This document shows, piece by piece, positions 18,544 through 26,417 of a stretch of 64,000 nucleotides of DNA (positions are counted from its first letter, which is position 1; each line of letters begins with the position of its first letter). The position numbers and the translations under genes are program-made. Below the pieces are notes generated by a model that had not been told where the DNA came from, made no database searches, and was given only the letters and a program-made list of their open reading frames with translations. The DNA is from CAMAPP01 sp046153685 (GTDB lineage: Bacteria; Pseudomonadota; Alphaproteobacteria; CADEGL01), in contig JBJXGH010000180.1 in the NCBI GenBank assembly GCA_046153685.1, forward strand, positions 35,518 through 99,517. The letters run 5' to 3'.

Positions 18544-18696
18544 AGAACCGGCCTCGCGGGGATTTGCGCTGGGTTACGGGTCGGGCGTGATCGAGGATCG
18601 GGCGCGGGTGCGCATCATTGGCCAGCGGCGCGCAAGCCGCGATTGGAATTTCGCAATCATCGAGAAATAAGGAAAAGAGAAAAGAAAGGAACTCCC

Positions 18697-18999
18697 ATGT
18701 TCGCACGCATCAATCGCTTCGAGGTCGCCGACAACAAGGAGGCCGAACTGACCGCTGCGTACCGCAAGACCATCGAGGTGGTGAAAGCCGAGCCCGGCTT
18801 TCTTGAAGCCGTACTGATGATCGAGCCAGGGACCCAACAGGCCGTGTCGGTCACGTTCTGGGACACGAAGGAAAACATGGAACGCACGGGCAAGGCGGGC
18901 CAGGGCTCCATGCTCGAAAAAATCCTGCCCATCGTGCGGCCATTCCAAAAGGCCCCGCCTGTGCACAAGCACTACGAGGTCAAGTTGCGGATGAAGTAG
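18697..18999 (+). CDS. Antibiotic-biosynthesis-monooxygenase (ABM) domain protein
   Basis: A 100-residue dimeric alpha/beta-barrel type protein: FARINRFEVADNKEAELTAA, then FLEAVLMIEPG and SVTFWDTKENMER, the usual ABM strand-helix order. Members range from quinol monooxygenases to heme-degrading and stress proteins. AAAGGA ends 6 bases before the ATG. It lies about 150 bp after the double-cupin gene in the same direction. A paralog sits at 32634-32942. Confidence 0.8.
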   Translation: MFARINRFEVADNKEAELTAAYRKTIEVVKAEPGFLEAVLMIEPGTQQAVSVTFWDTKENMERTGKAGQGSMLEKILPIVRPFQKAPPVHKHYEVKLRMK

Positions 19000-19351
19000 G
19001 GCTAGGGCGCGGGGTCGGGGCGGCGGAACCGGCCAGGCGTGTCCCCGACCGCCGCCGCTTGCAGCCAGGCGGGGCGATTGCGACGCCGTCCGGTCACGCA
19101 GCGCGATCGGTAATCTGCCACCGGTTCGCGCCAAGCACGACATTCCGGCGATGCAAAGGGATGCCACGCCCGGTCGGGGGATCCGGTCGCGCGCTTTGCG
19201 CGCCGATCATCCCATTGCGCCGCCGTCCGGACAGGCGCGAACGCGGAACGGATTGTGCCGATCATTGGATGAAAGTTGGCGATCGGATTGGCGTTCGGGC
19301 GCTGGTCACGGCCGTTGTTCTTCCATTGCTTGAGGGTATATTGCCGCGGCC
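19000..19351. other. Intergenic region, no feature seen
   Basis: About 350 bp of GC-rich DNA between the ABM gene and the DUF1007 gene. No convincing ORF, hairpin with T-run, tRNA or repeat is visible; presumably it holds the promoter of the metal-transport pair. Confidence 0.4.
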
Positions 19352-19972
19352 ATGTTCAAGCGGTCAATCTGGCAGAGGCGCGGCAGGTGTTGCTTCGCAC
19401 TCTTCGGCCTCCTGCCGTTCATCCTCTGGAGCGCTCCCGCTTCCGCCCATCCCCATATCTGGATTGATGCTTCGGCGACCTTCATCTTTGCCCAGGGCAG
19501 ACTCACCGCGCTGCGCATGGAATGGGCCTTCGATCCCTTGTTCAGCGATTTCTTGCGCCAGAAATTCGATCCCAAGCGCACAGGGAAATTCGACGAGGCG
19601 ACGCTGAACCAGATGAAGGTCGATCTCAACGGCGCGCGGGAGGACGGCTATTTCATCCATCTGCGCCTTGGCGATGCGCCCCAGAAGATCGATCGGCTCG
19701 CCGATTTCGCGGCGTCCTACCGCGACAAGCAGATAGTCTATCGTTTCGTCGTGCCGCTGGCCGCGCCGGCCGATCCCGTCGCCACGCCGGTGACGCTCAA
19801 GCTCTACGATTCGTCGTTCTATGTGGACGTTGGGCTGGACAAGTCCGACCCCGTTCGCTTCGAAGGCGAACGGCCGGGGTGCGTGTTCGATATCCGCGAG
19901 GACAAGGCGAATCCGATCTATTTCGGCCTCGTCTTTCCTCAGCGCATCGAGCTCAAGTGCAAGAAGACATGA
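19352..19972 (+). CDS. DUF1007 family periplasmic protein (metal transport accessory)
   Basis: A 206-residue exported protein. A basic start and hydrophobic stretch end at a typical signal-peptidase site (APASAHPHIW), leaving a mature N-terminus with HPHIW, a conserved possible metal-binding motif in this family. DUF1007 proteins are regularly encoded with NicO-type nickel/cobalt permeases, as here: its stop overlaps the next start (ATGA). It probably delivers or senses the metal in the periplasm; this is inferred from context. Confidence 0.85.
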   Translation: MFKRSIWQRRGRCCFALFGLLPFILWSAPASAHPHIWIDASATFIFAQGRLTALRMEWAFDPLFSDFLRQKFDPKRTGKFDEATLNQMKVDLNGAREDGYFIHLRLGDAPQKIDRLADFAASYRDKQIVYRFVVPLAAPADPVATPVTLKLYDSSFYVDVGLDKSDPVRFEGERPGCVFDIREDKANPIYFGLVFPQRIELKCKKT

Positions 19973-20769
19973 GCCTGCCCCTTCTATCTGTCGCGGACGG
20001 AGGGCTATTGTCCTGGCTCGTCCGTTCCGCCATCGCCTTCCAGCGCGTCGCCAATGAGGAGATCGCGGCGCGCATGGGCGCCGTCGCCGATGGCGGGTCG
20101 GCCTCGGCCCTGCTCACGGCAATAGGTCTCGGATTGCTCTACGGCGCGATCCACGCCGCCGGGCCTGGGCACGGCAAGCTGGTGGTCGTCAGCTATTTTC
20201 TTGCCGAGCGGGCGGCCATCTGGCGCGGACTCCTCATGGGCGCGCAGATCGCATTTTTCCATGTCGTCTCCGCGGTCATCGTGGTCGGGCTCGCCGACGT
20301 CCTCATGCGCCAAAGCTTCGGTCGTCCGCCGGAGGAGATCGCGGGCGTCCGCATCGCCAGCTACGTCGCCATCATCTCCATAGGCCTCGCCCTTCTCGTT
20401 CGCGCGACCCTGCGCCTGCGTCACCGCCATGATCATGGCTGCCATCACGGCCATTCCCATGGCGGTCAAGGGCTGCTGGCGCTGGCCGTGGGCATGGTGC
20501 CCTGCACCGGCGCGGTGCTGGTGATGCTTTACGCCTTGGCGAACGGGATCGTCCTGGCGGGCATGCTAGTGACCATCGCCATCGGCATTGGCATGGCGGT
20601 GAGCATGGGCCTCATGGGGATCGCCGCCGTGGTGGCGCGCGCGGCCGCAAGCCGTTGGATCGAGCGCGGGGGCCGGCCCGTCTGGGGGAGCGTCATCGAG
20701 ATCGCCGGCGCCCTGGCCGTCACGGCTCTGGGCGCTTTTTTGCTCGCAGGGACGATTCTTTCTCGGTAG
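19969..20769 (+). CDS. NicO/RcnA-type nickel/cobalt transporter
   Basis: A 266-residue membrane protein with about six hydrophobic segments. Diagnostic motifs are HAAGPGHGKLVVVSYF early, a cytosolic His-rich loop (RHRHDHGCHHGHSHGG, about 155-168) and GMVPCTGAVLVMLYAL, all typical of the NicO family. It exports or imports Ni2+/Co2+; DUF1007 pairing leans toward uptake, while the His-rich loop is also seen in RcnA exporters. The ATG overlaps the upstream stop by one base. The last codons (SR stop) fall in the first unit of a short repeat array. Confidence 0.85.
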   Translation: MSLPLLSVADGGLLSWLVRSAIAFQRVANEEIAARMGAVADGGSASALLTAIGLGLLYGAIHAAGPGHGKLVVVSYFLAERAAIWRGLLMGAQIAFFHVVSAVIVVGLADVLMRQSFGRPPEEIAGVRIASYVAIISIGLALLVRATLRLRHRHDHGCHHGHSHGGQGLLALAVGMVPCTGAVLVMLYALANGIVLAGMLVTIAIGIGMAVSMGLMGIAAVVARAAASRWIERGGRPVWGSVIEIAGALAVTALGAFLLAGTILSR

Positions 20770-20826
20770 GTCAGGTCTTTCTCGGTAGGTCGGCCCCTCG
20801 GTAGGTCGGACCTTTCTCGGTAGGTC
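20762..20826. repeat. Short direct-repeat array, CTCGGTAGGTC x4
   Basis: Four exact copies of CTCGGTAGGTC begin at 20762, 20781, 20797 and 20816, spaced 19, 16 and 19 bases. The first copy contains the stop codon of the nickel transporter gene, so the array appears to have grown from the 3' end of that gene. Confidence 0.85.
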
Positions 20827-20948
20827 GGGCGAAAAAGCACGCGGGGGGGAAAACTCCAGCCTCGATCGCGGCGCCTCTTTTGCGACAATCGGGCTTGGAA
20901 AAACCGAGATACCGGAGGCACTAGGCCGGCCTACTACGCGCGTTCCGG

Positions 20949-21047
20949 TCAATCGCGGCCTGCCTGTGCGACCGAAACGCCGCGATCTTTGACCAGTCTA
21001 ACCGCCTCGAGCTTGAACTCGCGGCTGAAGCTTCTTCTCTGCGCCAT
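20949..21047 (-). pseudogene. IS3-family transposase OrfA remnant (N-terminus)
   Basis: A 32-codon reading frame reads MAQRRSFSREFKLEAVRLV and continues with KDRGVSVAQA, the N-terminal helix-turn-helix of IS3-family OrfA, and then hits a TGA where family members continue ARDLG. Nothing recognisable of OrfB remains to the left. The matching element end lies just to the right (21051-21098). This is a decayed insertion sequence. Confidence 0.8.
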
Positions 21048-21050
21048 GAT

Positions 21051-21098
21051 CGTCCTCCAGTTCCAGTGTGACACCTATCTTTGTGTCCACGGAACCCG
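21051..21098 (-). mobile_element. IS3-type element end (copy A)
   Basis: The stretch directly upstream of the OrfA remnant contains GTGACACCTATCTTTGTGTCC and GGAACCCG and is about 80% identical over 48 bases to 22197-22244. Both copies have the same orientation and both precede an OrfA start, so they are probably the left ends of two related, decayed insertion sequences. Confidence 0.65.
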
Positions 21099-21135
21099 GA
21101 GCAGCCCAACCAGCTTGACGCGGTTGCTCATGTCA

Positions 21136-21675
21136 TCAGCCAGTAGACGGGGCGGTGCAACTGGCTCCGTTGCCACCCACGGGAACTGTATCCTCAGGTT
21201 CGCCGACCTCGAGAGGCTTCTCCACGAGTGTGCCGATGATGCTGCCAAGGGTCAGGTCGTCGACATGACCGAAGCGCTGAAATCGGTGGAAACCGTTGCG
21301 GTCGATCACCACGAGCGTTGGCGTCCCCTGCATGTTGTAGGCGGTCATCGTCACCGGCAGACGGCCATCCTGCCGGTCGATGCCGATCGGGAAACTCAGG
21401 CGGTATTCATGAGCGAATGCGGTGAGGGCCGCGTGCGTACCTTGCACCTCGTGATGTTCGAAGACCGTGTGAAGACCGATCACCGCGACATGGTCGCTCG
21501 GGAACACTTGAGCGATGCGCTGCGCTTGCGGCAAGCCGTGCGAGACGCAGCCTGGGCAAAGCATCTGGAAGGCTTCGATGATGAGGACGCGGCCTCGGAA
21601 GTCAGGAATGTCGAGGGACTTGTTGGCATTGAGCCATCCACTGGTCTGGAGTGGCGGCGCACGATGCGGGGTCAT
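21136..21675 (-). CDS. Thioredoxin-like/redoxin family protein
   Basis: A 179-residue thioredoxin-fold protein. EAFQMLCPGCVSHGLPQ gives the active-site CPGC (C40, C43), and GTPTLVVIDRNG carries the cis-proline strand (TPT). No signal peptide is evident, so a cytoplasmic thiol-disulfide or peroxiredoxin-like role is likely. AAGGAA lies about 9 bases before the ATG. It sits between two IS remnants, has an intact frame and may have come in with the island. The usual TlpA CxxC is CxxC with Pro-Gly, which fits AhpC/TSA-domain relatives. Confidence 0.8.
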   Translation of the reverse strand: MTPHRAPPLQTSGWLNANKSLDIPDFRGRVLIIEAFQMLCPGCVSHGLPQAQRIAQVFPSDHVAVIGLHTVFEHHEVQGTHAALTAFAHEYRLSFPIGIDRQDGRLPVTMTAYNMQGTPTLVVIDRNGFHRFQRFGHVDDLTLGSIIGTLVEKPLEVGEPEDTVPVGGNGASCTAPSTG

Positions 21676-21800
21676 GGTGGGCGGTTCCTTTTCGCCTGAT
21701 GAAGGTCCGGGCTCCCCGAGGGAGGGCCAGGCTGGGTTCGGATCATGCCACCCGCTTCAACTGGACGGCTGGAAAATCGATCGGAACGTCCAGTGCCGTG

Positions 21801-21983
21801 AAATCGCGCCCAATCGTGACCCCGCCCGCGAAGCCATATAACGCATTGCATTGATTGCAGGATAGTCGAATTCGGTGAAGTCGCGTTTCGCGTCCAACCG
21901 CGACGCCTCCCAGCCACTCGATCCGATTGTTCCATCAACGAATTGGCGCCATCTGGTGGTGGGATCACGATTGGGCGCGATTT
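21801..21983. repeat. 183-bp segment bounded by 23-bp inverted repeats
   Basis: AAATCGCGCCCAATCGTGAC (21801-21820, continuing CCC) is matched in inverse orientation at 21961-21983 with one mismatch in 23 bases. The 137-bp interior has no ORF of note. It could be a small non-autonomous element, or abutting ends of older insertions. No clear target duplication flanks it. Confidence 0.7.
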
Positions 21984-22151
21984 TATACCTTGTCGATCCG
22001 CTTCAATGTGGCCGACGCCGCGCGCCTCGGATGCTTCGACCGGTCCGTCGGCGTAGGGCCAGTTCATCCTACGTCGTCAGCTGCGCGAACCAAACACCGC
22101 GATCACTACGCGGGTCGTCCGTATTTCACAACGGTGTCGCCGTGCCGGCCG

Positions 22152-22193
22152 TTACGGATTGGCAATCCTGTATTTCACTCGTCGTCCAGCCAT
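22152..22193 (-). pseudogene. IS3-family OrfA start remnant (second copy)
   Basis: A 13-codon frame MAGRRVKYRIANP then TAA sits in the same place relative to the element end as the OrfA remnant at 20949-21047 (MAQRRSFSREF). Only the first residues are comparable, so the call depends mainly on the conserved upstream end sequence. Confidence 0.5.
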
Positions 22194-22196
22194 GAC

Positions 22197-22244
22197 CGTC
22201 TTCCAGCTCCAAAGTGACAGCTAGCTCGGTGTCCGTGGAACCCG
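22197..22244 (-). mobile_element. IS3-type element end (copy B)
   Basis: This stretch has AGTGACAGCTAGCTCGGTGTC and GGAACCCG and aligns with 21051-21098 over 48 bases with about ten differences. Same orientation as copy A, 1146 bp away, so the pair does not bound one element. Confidence 0.65.
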
Positions 22245-22446
22245 CCTGCCCGCTCCAGGCAATTTGGAGCAATTAGGGCTCTGTTGTATAAGTAAATAGG
22301 TAATTTTTGGGAACCGTTCGGGCATAAGCGGGTCATAACGCCAGACCGTTTCCGGGGCAGTCGCACCTCTTTCCCCCTTTTCTTTTTGGAGACGGCCAAT
22401 TTCGAACGCCACGCATGCCTCGCTAGGACGCGGCATCGCGATCACG

Positions 22447-23277
22447 ATGCTCGCGTGGTCGATCTTTCCGTCGCTCGATGCGATCTCAAAGTTCCTTGCC
22501 GACGGCTATAATGTTTACTTCGTGCTGTGGGCCCGGTTCGCCGCCCAGCTCCTGGTCGGCGTGTTGATCGTGCTGCCGCGCGGCTTGATCGGCACGGCCC
22601 GAACGCCCTTTCTGAGCCAGCAGCTGCTTCGCTCCGGCGGCTTCACCGCCCACACCGTCATATTCATCCTGGGCATCCTCACTTTGCCGCTGGCCGAGGG
22701 CAGCGCCCTGCTTTTCACGGGGCCAATCATGCTGGCCGCGCTTTCGGTGCCTCTCCTGAACGAGCGGGTGGACCGCGCCACCTGGATCGCCGTGCTGGCC
22801 GGCTTCGCCGGTGCCATGGTCGTGATTCGCCCCGGCCTCGACTTCGCCAATTGGGGCGCCCTGCTGGTGCTGCTATCGACGCTCTGCTTCGTGCTTTACC
22901 AGATCGCCACGCGCTCGCTGGCGCAGCGCGAGAATCCCTACACGACTCTTCTTTACACGCCGGCGGTCGGCGCGGTCGCCCTGGGCCTGTGCTTGCCCTG
23001 GACCTGGTCGGCGCCCAGCATGCATGACGCCGCGTTGATGGGGCTGATGGGCCTGGTTGGCGCGGTGGGCCATTTGATGCTGATCAAGGCTTATGAAAAC
23101 GCAGGCGCTGCCCAGCTCGCGCCCTACAGCTACGTGCATATCCTTTCGGCGGCTCTGCTGGGATATGCCGTCTTCGGCGACGTGCCAGATCTGTGGGCCG
23201 CGGCCGGTGCCGCGATCATCGCAGTTAGCGGGCTGTGGCTGGCCTGGCGCAAGGGCGTCACGGGCCGAGTCGCCTAG
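22447..23277 (+). CDS. EamA/DMT-superfamily exporter
   Basis: A 276-residue permease with about ten hydrophobic segments in two EamA repeats (roughly 1-130 and 135-270); PLAEGSALLFTGPIMLAALS and AYENAGAAQLAPYSYVHILSA are the characteristic ends of each half. Substrates of such exporters are small metabolites. The family's usual N-terminus (SLGRGIAIT) is encoded in frame upstream of the first ATG, yet no ATG, GTG or TTG occurs in frame back to the stop at about 22336. The 5' end may therefore have been damaged by the adjacent IS debris, or an unusual start is used. Confidence 0.8.
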   Translation: MLAWSIFPSLDAISKFLADGYNVYFVLWARFAAQLLVGVLIVLPRGLIGTARTPFLSQQLLRSGGFTAHTVIFILGILTLPLAEGSALLFTGPIMLAALSVPLLNERVDRATWIAVLAGFAGAMVVIRPGLDFANWGALLVLLSTLCFVLYQIATRSLAQRENPYTTLLYTPAVGAVALGLCLPWTWSAPSMHDAALMGLMGLVGAVGHLMLIKAYENAGAAQLAPYSYVHILSAALLGYAVFGDVPDLWAAAGAAIIAVSGLWLAWRKGVTGRVA

Positions 23278-23852
23278 CTGATCCGGCGCCCGAATCGACG
23301 TGACCGAAGCGGCGTATTGTCGCCGGCGCCGGGAGTATGGCGCGCTAAAGGTTGCGCGGGCGTCGCGGATGAAGGTGCTGGCGGAAAAAACTCGCGGCTT
23401 CACAAGTCGGTATCGAACTTGACGCTGGGCGCACCAATCCTGAAATGAAGTGATTGACGAAAAGTTCAAAACTCCTCGCGGCGCCGTGCGTGGCGTATGA
23501 TCGGCAGGCACCGTTCGACCCAGCGCAATCCCGCCCGGCCACGATTCGGCTAGCAACGCTTGTACGAGGTATTGAAGAAGCTCTTCGTCGTTCTCCAAGT
23601 ATTGGTCACGGATTGCTCGCCGAAATACGGTGCCGCTGCTTGCGTTCTCGGAACATAAAACCACCATGCGCTGTCGATGGCGCAACAACCAAGTCGAGAA
23701 TTCGCATCAGTTGACCCGGCGAAGAGAACGCAAGATGCAAGAATTCAAGAGCCCGGGCTCTGACCGACCCCCACCGAGTGTAAAATCGCCACTCAGGGAG
23801 TCATTATTGAAAGTGATTTTACAAGGGGGCGTTCCAACGGTAATTTTTCCGC
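23278..23852. other. Intergenic region with a small inverted repeat, no gene recognised
   Basis: About 575 bp, lower in GC than the window average. The minus strand is open over about 100 codons (23350-23688) but resembles no family I know. GTAAAATC at 23780-23787 and GATTTTAC at 23815-23822 form a perfect 8-bp inverted repeat about 30 bp before the HNH gene and might be an operator or its promoter region. Confidence 0.4.
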
Positions 23853-24752
23853 ATGAGTTATTGCGTCTTCATGCATCGGGCGGACTCGATTTACGACGAC
23901 AGCCCCGCCGAGCGATACCAGTTCCCTAAGCAGTATCTGAGCCGGGCAAACGGCAGCATTGGAGATTGGGTCGTATATCTTGAGCCTTCACGAATACCTG
24001 GCACGCGCGGTTATTTTGCGATCGCGCGGGTGCAGCAGATCATTCCCGATCCCAAAGCTCCCAGCATGTATCTGGCGCTCATTGAGCCTGGTTCCTATCT
24101 CGATTTCGCGCGCCCCGTGCCATTCAATGAAAGGGATGGTCCGATTGAGCGAGGGTTGCTGAACACGCACGGCAATCTTTCGGGGCGCGTACAAGCAGCA
24201 GTGCGCCCAATCTCTCCGCAAGACTTCAACCGGATCATTGAACGCGGAATCGATGATCAGGAACCATTGCTCCCGCGCGTCGCAGATTCGGAATCAGTTA
24301 CGGGCTTCGAAGACGGTCAAACGCCGTATATCCTCGAACAACCCAGAGACAGGGTTCGGTTCCTGACATCGCGCGTTGTGCGCGATCGTGTTTTTCGCAA
24401 GATTGTCCTTCGCGCCTATGACGAGCGTTGCGCGATTAGTGGCCTGAAGATCGTTAATGGTGGCGGTAGAGCGGAGGTCGATGCCGCACATATCCAACCA
24501 GTGCAGCACAAAGGCCCTGACATCCTCCATAACGGCATCGCCTTGTCGGGTACAGCGCATTGGATGTTTGATCGTGGCCTCATAAGCCTTTCGGACGATC
24601 TTGAGATTCTCATTTCCCGTCAGACCAACGATGTCGCCAGCGTGCAATCTTTCATCAACAAGGGTGGCCGCGCCACGCCGCCGCTACGTGTCGCGGATCG
24701 GCCGCATCCGCACTTTCTAAAGTGGCACCGCGACAACTGTTTCAAAAGTTGA
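23853..24752 (+). CDS. HNH endonuclease family protein
   Basis: A 299-residue protein. The C-terminal third carries an HNH-type nuclease domain: YDERCAISG, then EVDAAHIQPVQHKGPDILHNG, ALSGTAHWMFDRGLISL, giving the His/Asn/His metal site. The N-terminal 150 residues (IGDWVVYLEPSRIPGTRGYFA) resemble the target-binding or YDG/PUA-like part of restriction-type HNH proteins but are not firmly assigned. It lies alone in the accessory island, so a solitary restriction or defence nuclease is plausible. No methylase or partner is nearby. Confidence 0.8.
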   Translation: MSYCVFMHRADSIYDDSPAERYQFPKQYLSRANGSIGDWVVYLEPSRIPGTRGYFAIARVQQIIPDPKAPSMYLALIEPGSYLDFARPVPFNERDGPIERGLLNTHGNLSGRVQAAVRPISPQDFNRIIERGIDDQEPLLPRVADSESVTGFEDGQTPYILEQPRDRVRFLTSRVVRDRVFRKIVLRAYDERCAISGLKIVNGGGRAEVDAAHIQPVQHKGPDILHNGIALSGTAHWMFDRGLISLSDDLEILISRQTNDVASVQSFINKGGRATPPLRVADRPHPHFLKWHRDNCFKS

Positions 24753-24754
24753 GT

Positions 24755-24889
24755 CTTCGGGAGAACGCCCGGCTCAAACGGCTGGAGGCAGATCTCTCGC
24801 TCGAGAAGCAGGCGCTCAAGGATATTGCCTCGGGAAGCTTGAAAGGCCCGAACGGCGTTGGCGGGCGGCGGATGAATTCGGCCTTGTAG
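24755..24889 (+). pseudogene. IS3-family OrfA remnant (C-terminal coiled coil)
   Basis: Forty-four codons read LRENARLKRLEADLSLEKQA then LKDIASG, the leucine-zipper end of IS3-family OrfA, ending at TAG. The N-terminus and OrfB are missing. It begins 2 bp after the HNH stop codon, so the insertion may have ended at or trimmed the HNH gene's 3' end. Confidence 0.8.
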
Positions 24890-24943
24890 ATGCCGCCGAT
24901 CATTCATGGGCGCGCCGCCGCTCTTCGTCTGACTAATTGGCAT

Positions 24944-25498
24944 TCAGATGTTGCGGCTATCGTAGGCCCAGTGCAGCAAGGCCTGTCGCTGGCGCGGTCT
25001 GCAAAAGGGATCGCCTGGTTCGCAGTTCTGTTTGATCTGCGCGATGTGTCGCCGGAACGCCTTCCAGCGCTTGATCTGGCGCTTGTCTTCCTGGGGCAGC
25101 CGCCGCCCCATGAAATAACGGCAGTACCACTGGAACCAGCCGCGCGGATCGTCGTCGTGAAGCCAACCGTTCCGACGCCACACCGAGAGAGGCTGGCTCG
25201 CATCGACACCGAAATAGTTGAGGGCGTCATTCCTGCCGGACAGCGACAGCTTGGCGTGCGTGAACCAGCTCGGGGGAAATTCCCTTCGGCAGTCAGTCAG
25301 GTACTTGCCGCCGAAAACACCGAGCGTCAGCATGTCCTTGGGTGTGAGTTCAGGGCGGAATTCCGGGTCGAAATTGCGCCCGAGCGGTTCCGTCAGGATG
25401 TAACGGTATCCCCGCTGCATCGTGTCGTTGACGATCACGCGCCTGACTCGATATCGCTTGGAGCTTTCCGCTCGATCCTGCGAATTCGATCTATCCAT
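24944..25498 (-). CDS. Conserved protein of unknown function
   Basis: A 184-residue soluble protein with no membrane segment. It has strongly conserved-looking stretches (GVFGGKYLTDC, EFPPSWF, SVWRRNGWLHDDDPRGWFQ, QNCEPGDPFCRPRQRQALLQ-like) rich in Trp, Tyr, Arg and Cys. I recall highly similar proteins in diverse bacteria without assigned function. The ATG at 25498 is preferred to a GTG 12 bases upstream. The frame is intact although both sides are IS or gene debris. An RNA- or DNA-associated role is only a guess from the basic, aromatic composition. Confidence 0.7.
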   Translation of the reverse strand: MDRSNSQDRAESSKRYRVRRVIVNDTMQRGYRYILTEPLGRNFDPEFRPELTPKDMLTLGVFGGKYLTDCRREFPPSWFTHAKLSLSGRNDALNYFGVDASQPLSVWRRNGWLHDDDPRGWFQWYCRYFMGRRLPQEDKRQIKRWKAFRRHIAQIKQNCEPGDPFCRPRQRQALLHWAYDSRNI

Positions 25499-25620
25499 GA
25501 CCGCGAACACTCGTTGCGTTGCGACTTGATCTGACGCGCATCGCGAGCCGGATAACGGGGCTCATTCTCAGACCCGTTTCCCGCCCAGGCGGTAAACCCG
25601 TGCCGCATCCAGCCGGTACG

Positions 25621-25680
25621 CCATGGCCCCCGTTGCCATGGTCCCCGTTGCCATGGTCCCCGTTGCCATGGTCCCCGTTG
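25621..25680. repeat. 15-bp tandem repeat, 4 copies
   Basis: Four contiguous 15-bp units: CCATGGCCCCCGTTG once, then CCATGGTCCCCGTTG three times identical. In the minus frame the units encode a PWQRG-type pentapeptide repeat attached to the SNF2 helicase fragment. Confidence 0.93.
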
Positions 25681-25790
25681 AATGAGCTTGGCCGCTAGGA
25701 TGCCGGATTCGAGCGTCTTACCCAAGCCAGTTGGACCCGCAATCAAAATACGCCGCCTTGGCTGCCTGAGCGCATGCGGTGCCGGGCCCA
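25672..25790 (-). pseudogene. SNF2/HepA-type helicase fragment (Walker A region)
   Basis: In the minus frame the sequence reads ALRQPRRRILIAGPTGLGKT followed by LESGILAAKLIQRG, the motif I segment of SNF2/RapA-like helicases (usually ILIADAVGLGKTLEAGIL). Only about 35 codons are recognisable; upstream and downstream helicase motifs are absent, and the frame runs into the pentapeptide minisatellite. A remnant of a DNA-repair or defence helicase. Confidence 0.7.
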
Positions 25791-25861
25791 ACCGGCGCTG
25801 ACCTGCGCCCGCAGGACTCCTCCGGATTTGAGTAGAGTCCGTCGAGCAGGGAAAAGGGACG

Positions 25862-25985
25862 ATGAAGGCGGGCCGGTTTGCGAAAGAGCACATCATCGCG
25901 ATCTTTCGCAAGTAAGAGGCGGGAGCGAATGCGGCGGATGTGTCCGGTCTGCAGGGGATCAGCGGGGCGGCGTTTGATCCGAGCC
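25862..25985 (+). pseudogene. IS3-family (IS407-group-like) OrfA remnant with in-frame stop
   Basis: Starting at ATG 25862 the frame reads MKAGRFAKEHIIAIFRK, a TAA at 25913-25915, then EAGANAADVS and GISGAAF. This matches the OrfA start of IS407-like elements (MKKSRFTEEQIIGFLKEAEAG..). The premature stop and loss of what follows mark it as dead. It is a different IS3 subgroup from the remnants at 20949 and 22152. Confidence 0.78.
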
Positions 25986-26042
25986 TCGACTTTCATCCCA
26001 ATCAGCGCGTCTGTCGCTGGCGGACAAGGTGGTTGGCATGGG

Positions 26043-26330
26043 TCAATGCGATTCCTCGCGCGCGCCCAACGCTTGCTTGGCGGGAACTCGATCGGCGTGT
26101 GCGATTGGGCCGTCAATGACGATGCGCAAGCCGCCATGCTGGGAATCGGTCAAGGGGCGCGCGGCGATCCGGAACACCCTTGCAATGGCCTCGGCGGTGA
26201 AGACGGCGGATGGCGGCCCTGCCGCGGCTATCCGGCCGTTGAGGGCGATGACGGTCGTCGCGTATCGCGCGGCAAGGTCGATATCGTGCAAGACCGCCAC
26301 GACCAACGCGTCCGAGTGGGCGAGTGAGAC
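26043..26330 (-). pseudogene. Heme/iron ABC-transporter ATPase fragment (HmuV/FecE-like C-terminus)
   Basis: The minus frame encodes VVAVLHDIDLAARYATTVIA, then LNGRIAAAGPPSAVFTAEAI, the H-loop and C-terminal part of FecE/HmuV-type ATPases. Walker A, the LSGG signature and Walker B are all missing, and no ABC permease is nearby. It cannot be functional alone; it is the 3' piece of a deleted iron-uptake operon. Confidence 0.75.
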
Positions 26331-26417
26331 GCAGTGCGCCATGAGGTTGTGCTGAATCAGCCCGGCATAGAGGATTTAGTCGCCTCCAGCGTCCGATCCG
26401 ATGGGCGATCCGTCTCC

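Larger units (their letters stand above)
21676..22446. other. Decayed accessory DNA with IS traces, no intact gene
   Basis: About 770 bp with no convincing full gene. It holds the inverted-repeat element at 21801-21983, an OrfA start remnant at 22152-22193 and an IS3-type end at 22197-22244. Bases 22260-22400 are AT-richer than average and precede the EamA exporter gene. Confidence 0.5.

Noticed and set aside
21051..22244. One IS element bounded by the two similar ends
   Set aside because: The ends are in the same orientation, an intact thioredoxin-like gene lies between them and no OrfB is present; two separate remnants fit better.
23350..23688. Minus-strand gene before the HNH endonuclease
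   Set aside because: Open for about 100 codons, but no family match, start or ribosome site could be supported.
25621..25680. CRISPR array
   Set aside because: The units are contiguous 15-mers without spacers and there are no cas genes; this is a minisatellite. The same holds for the arrays at 17607 and 48760.
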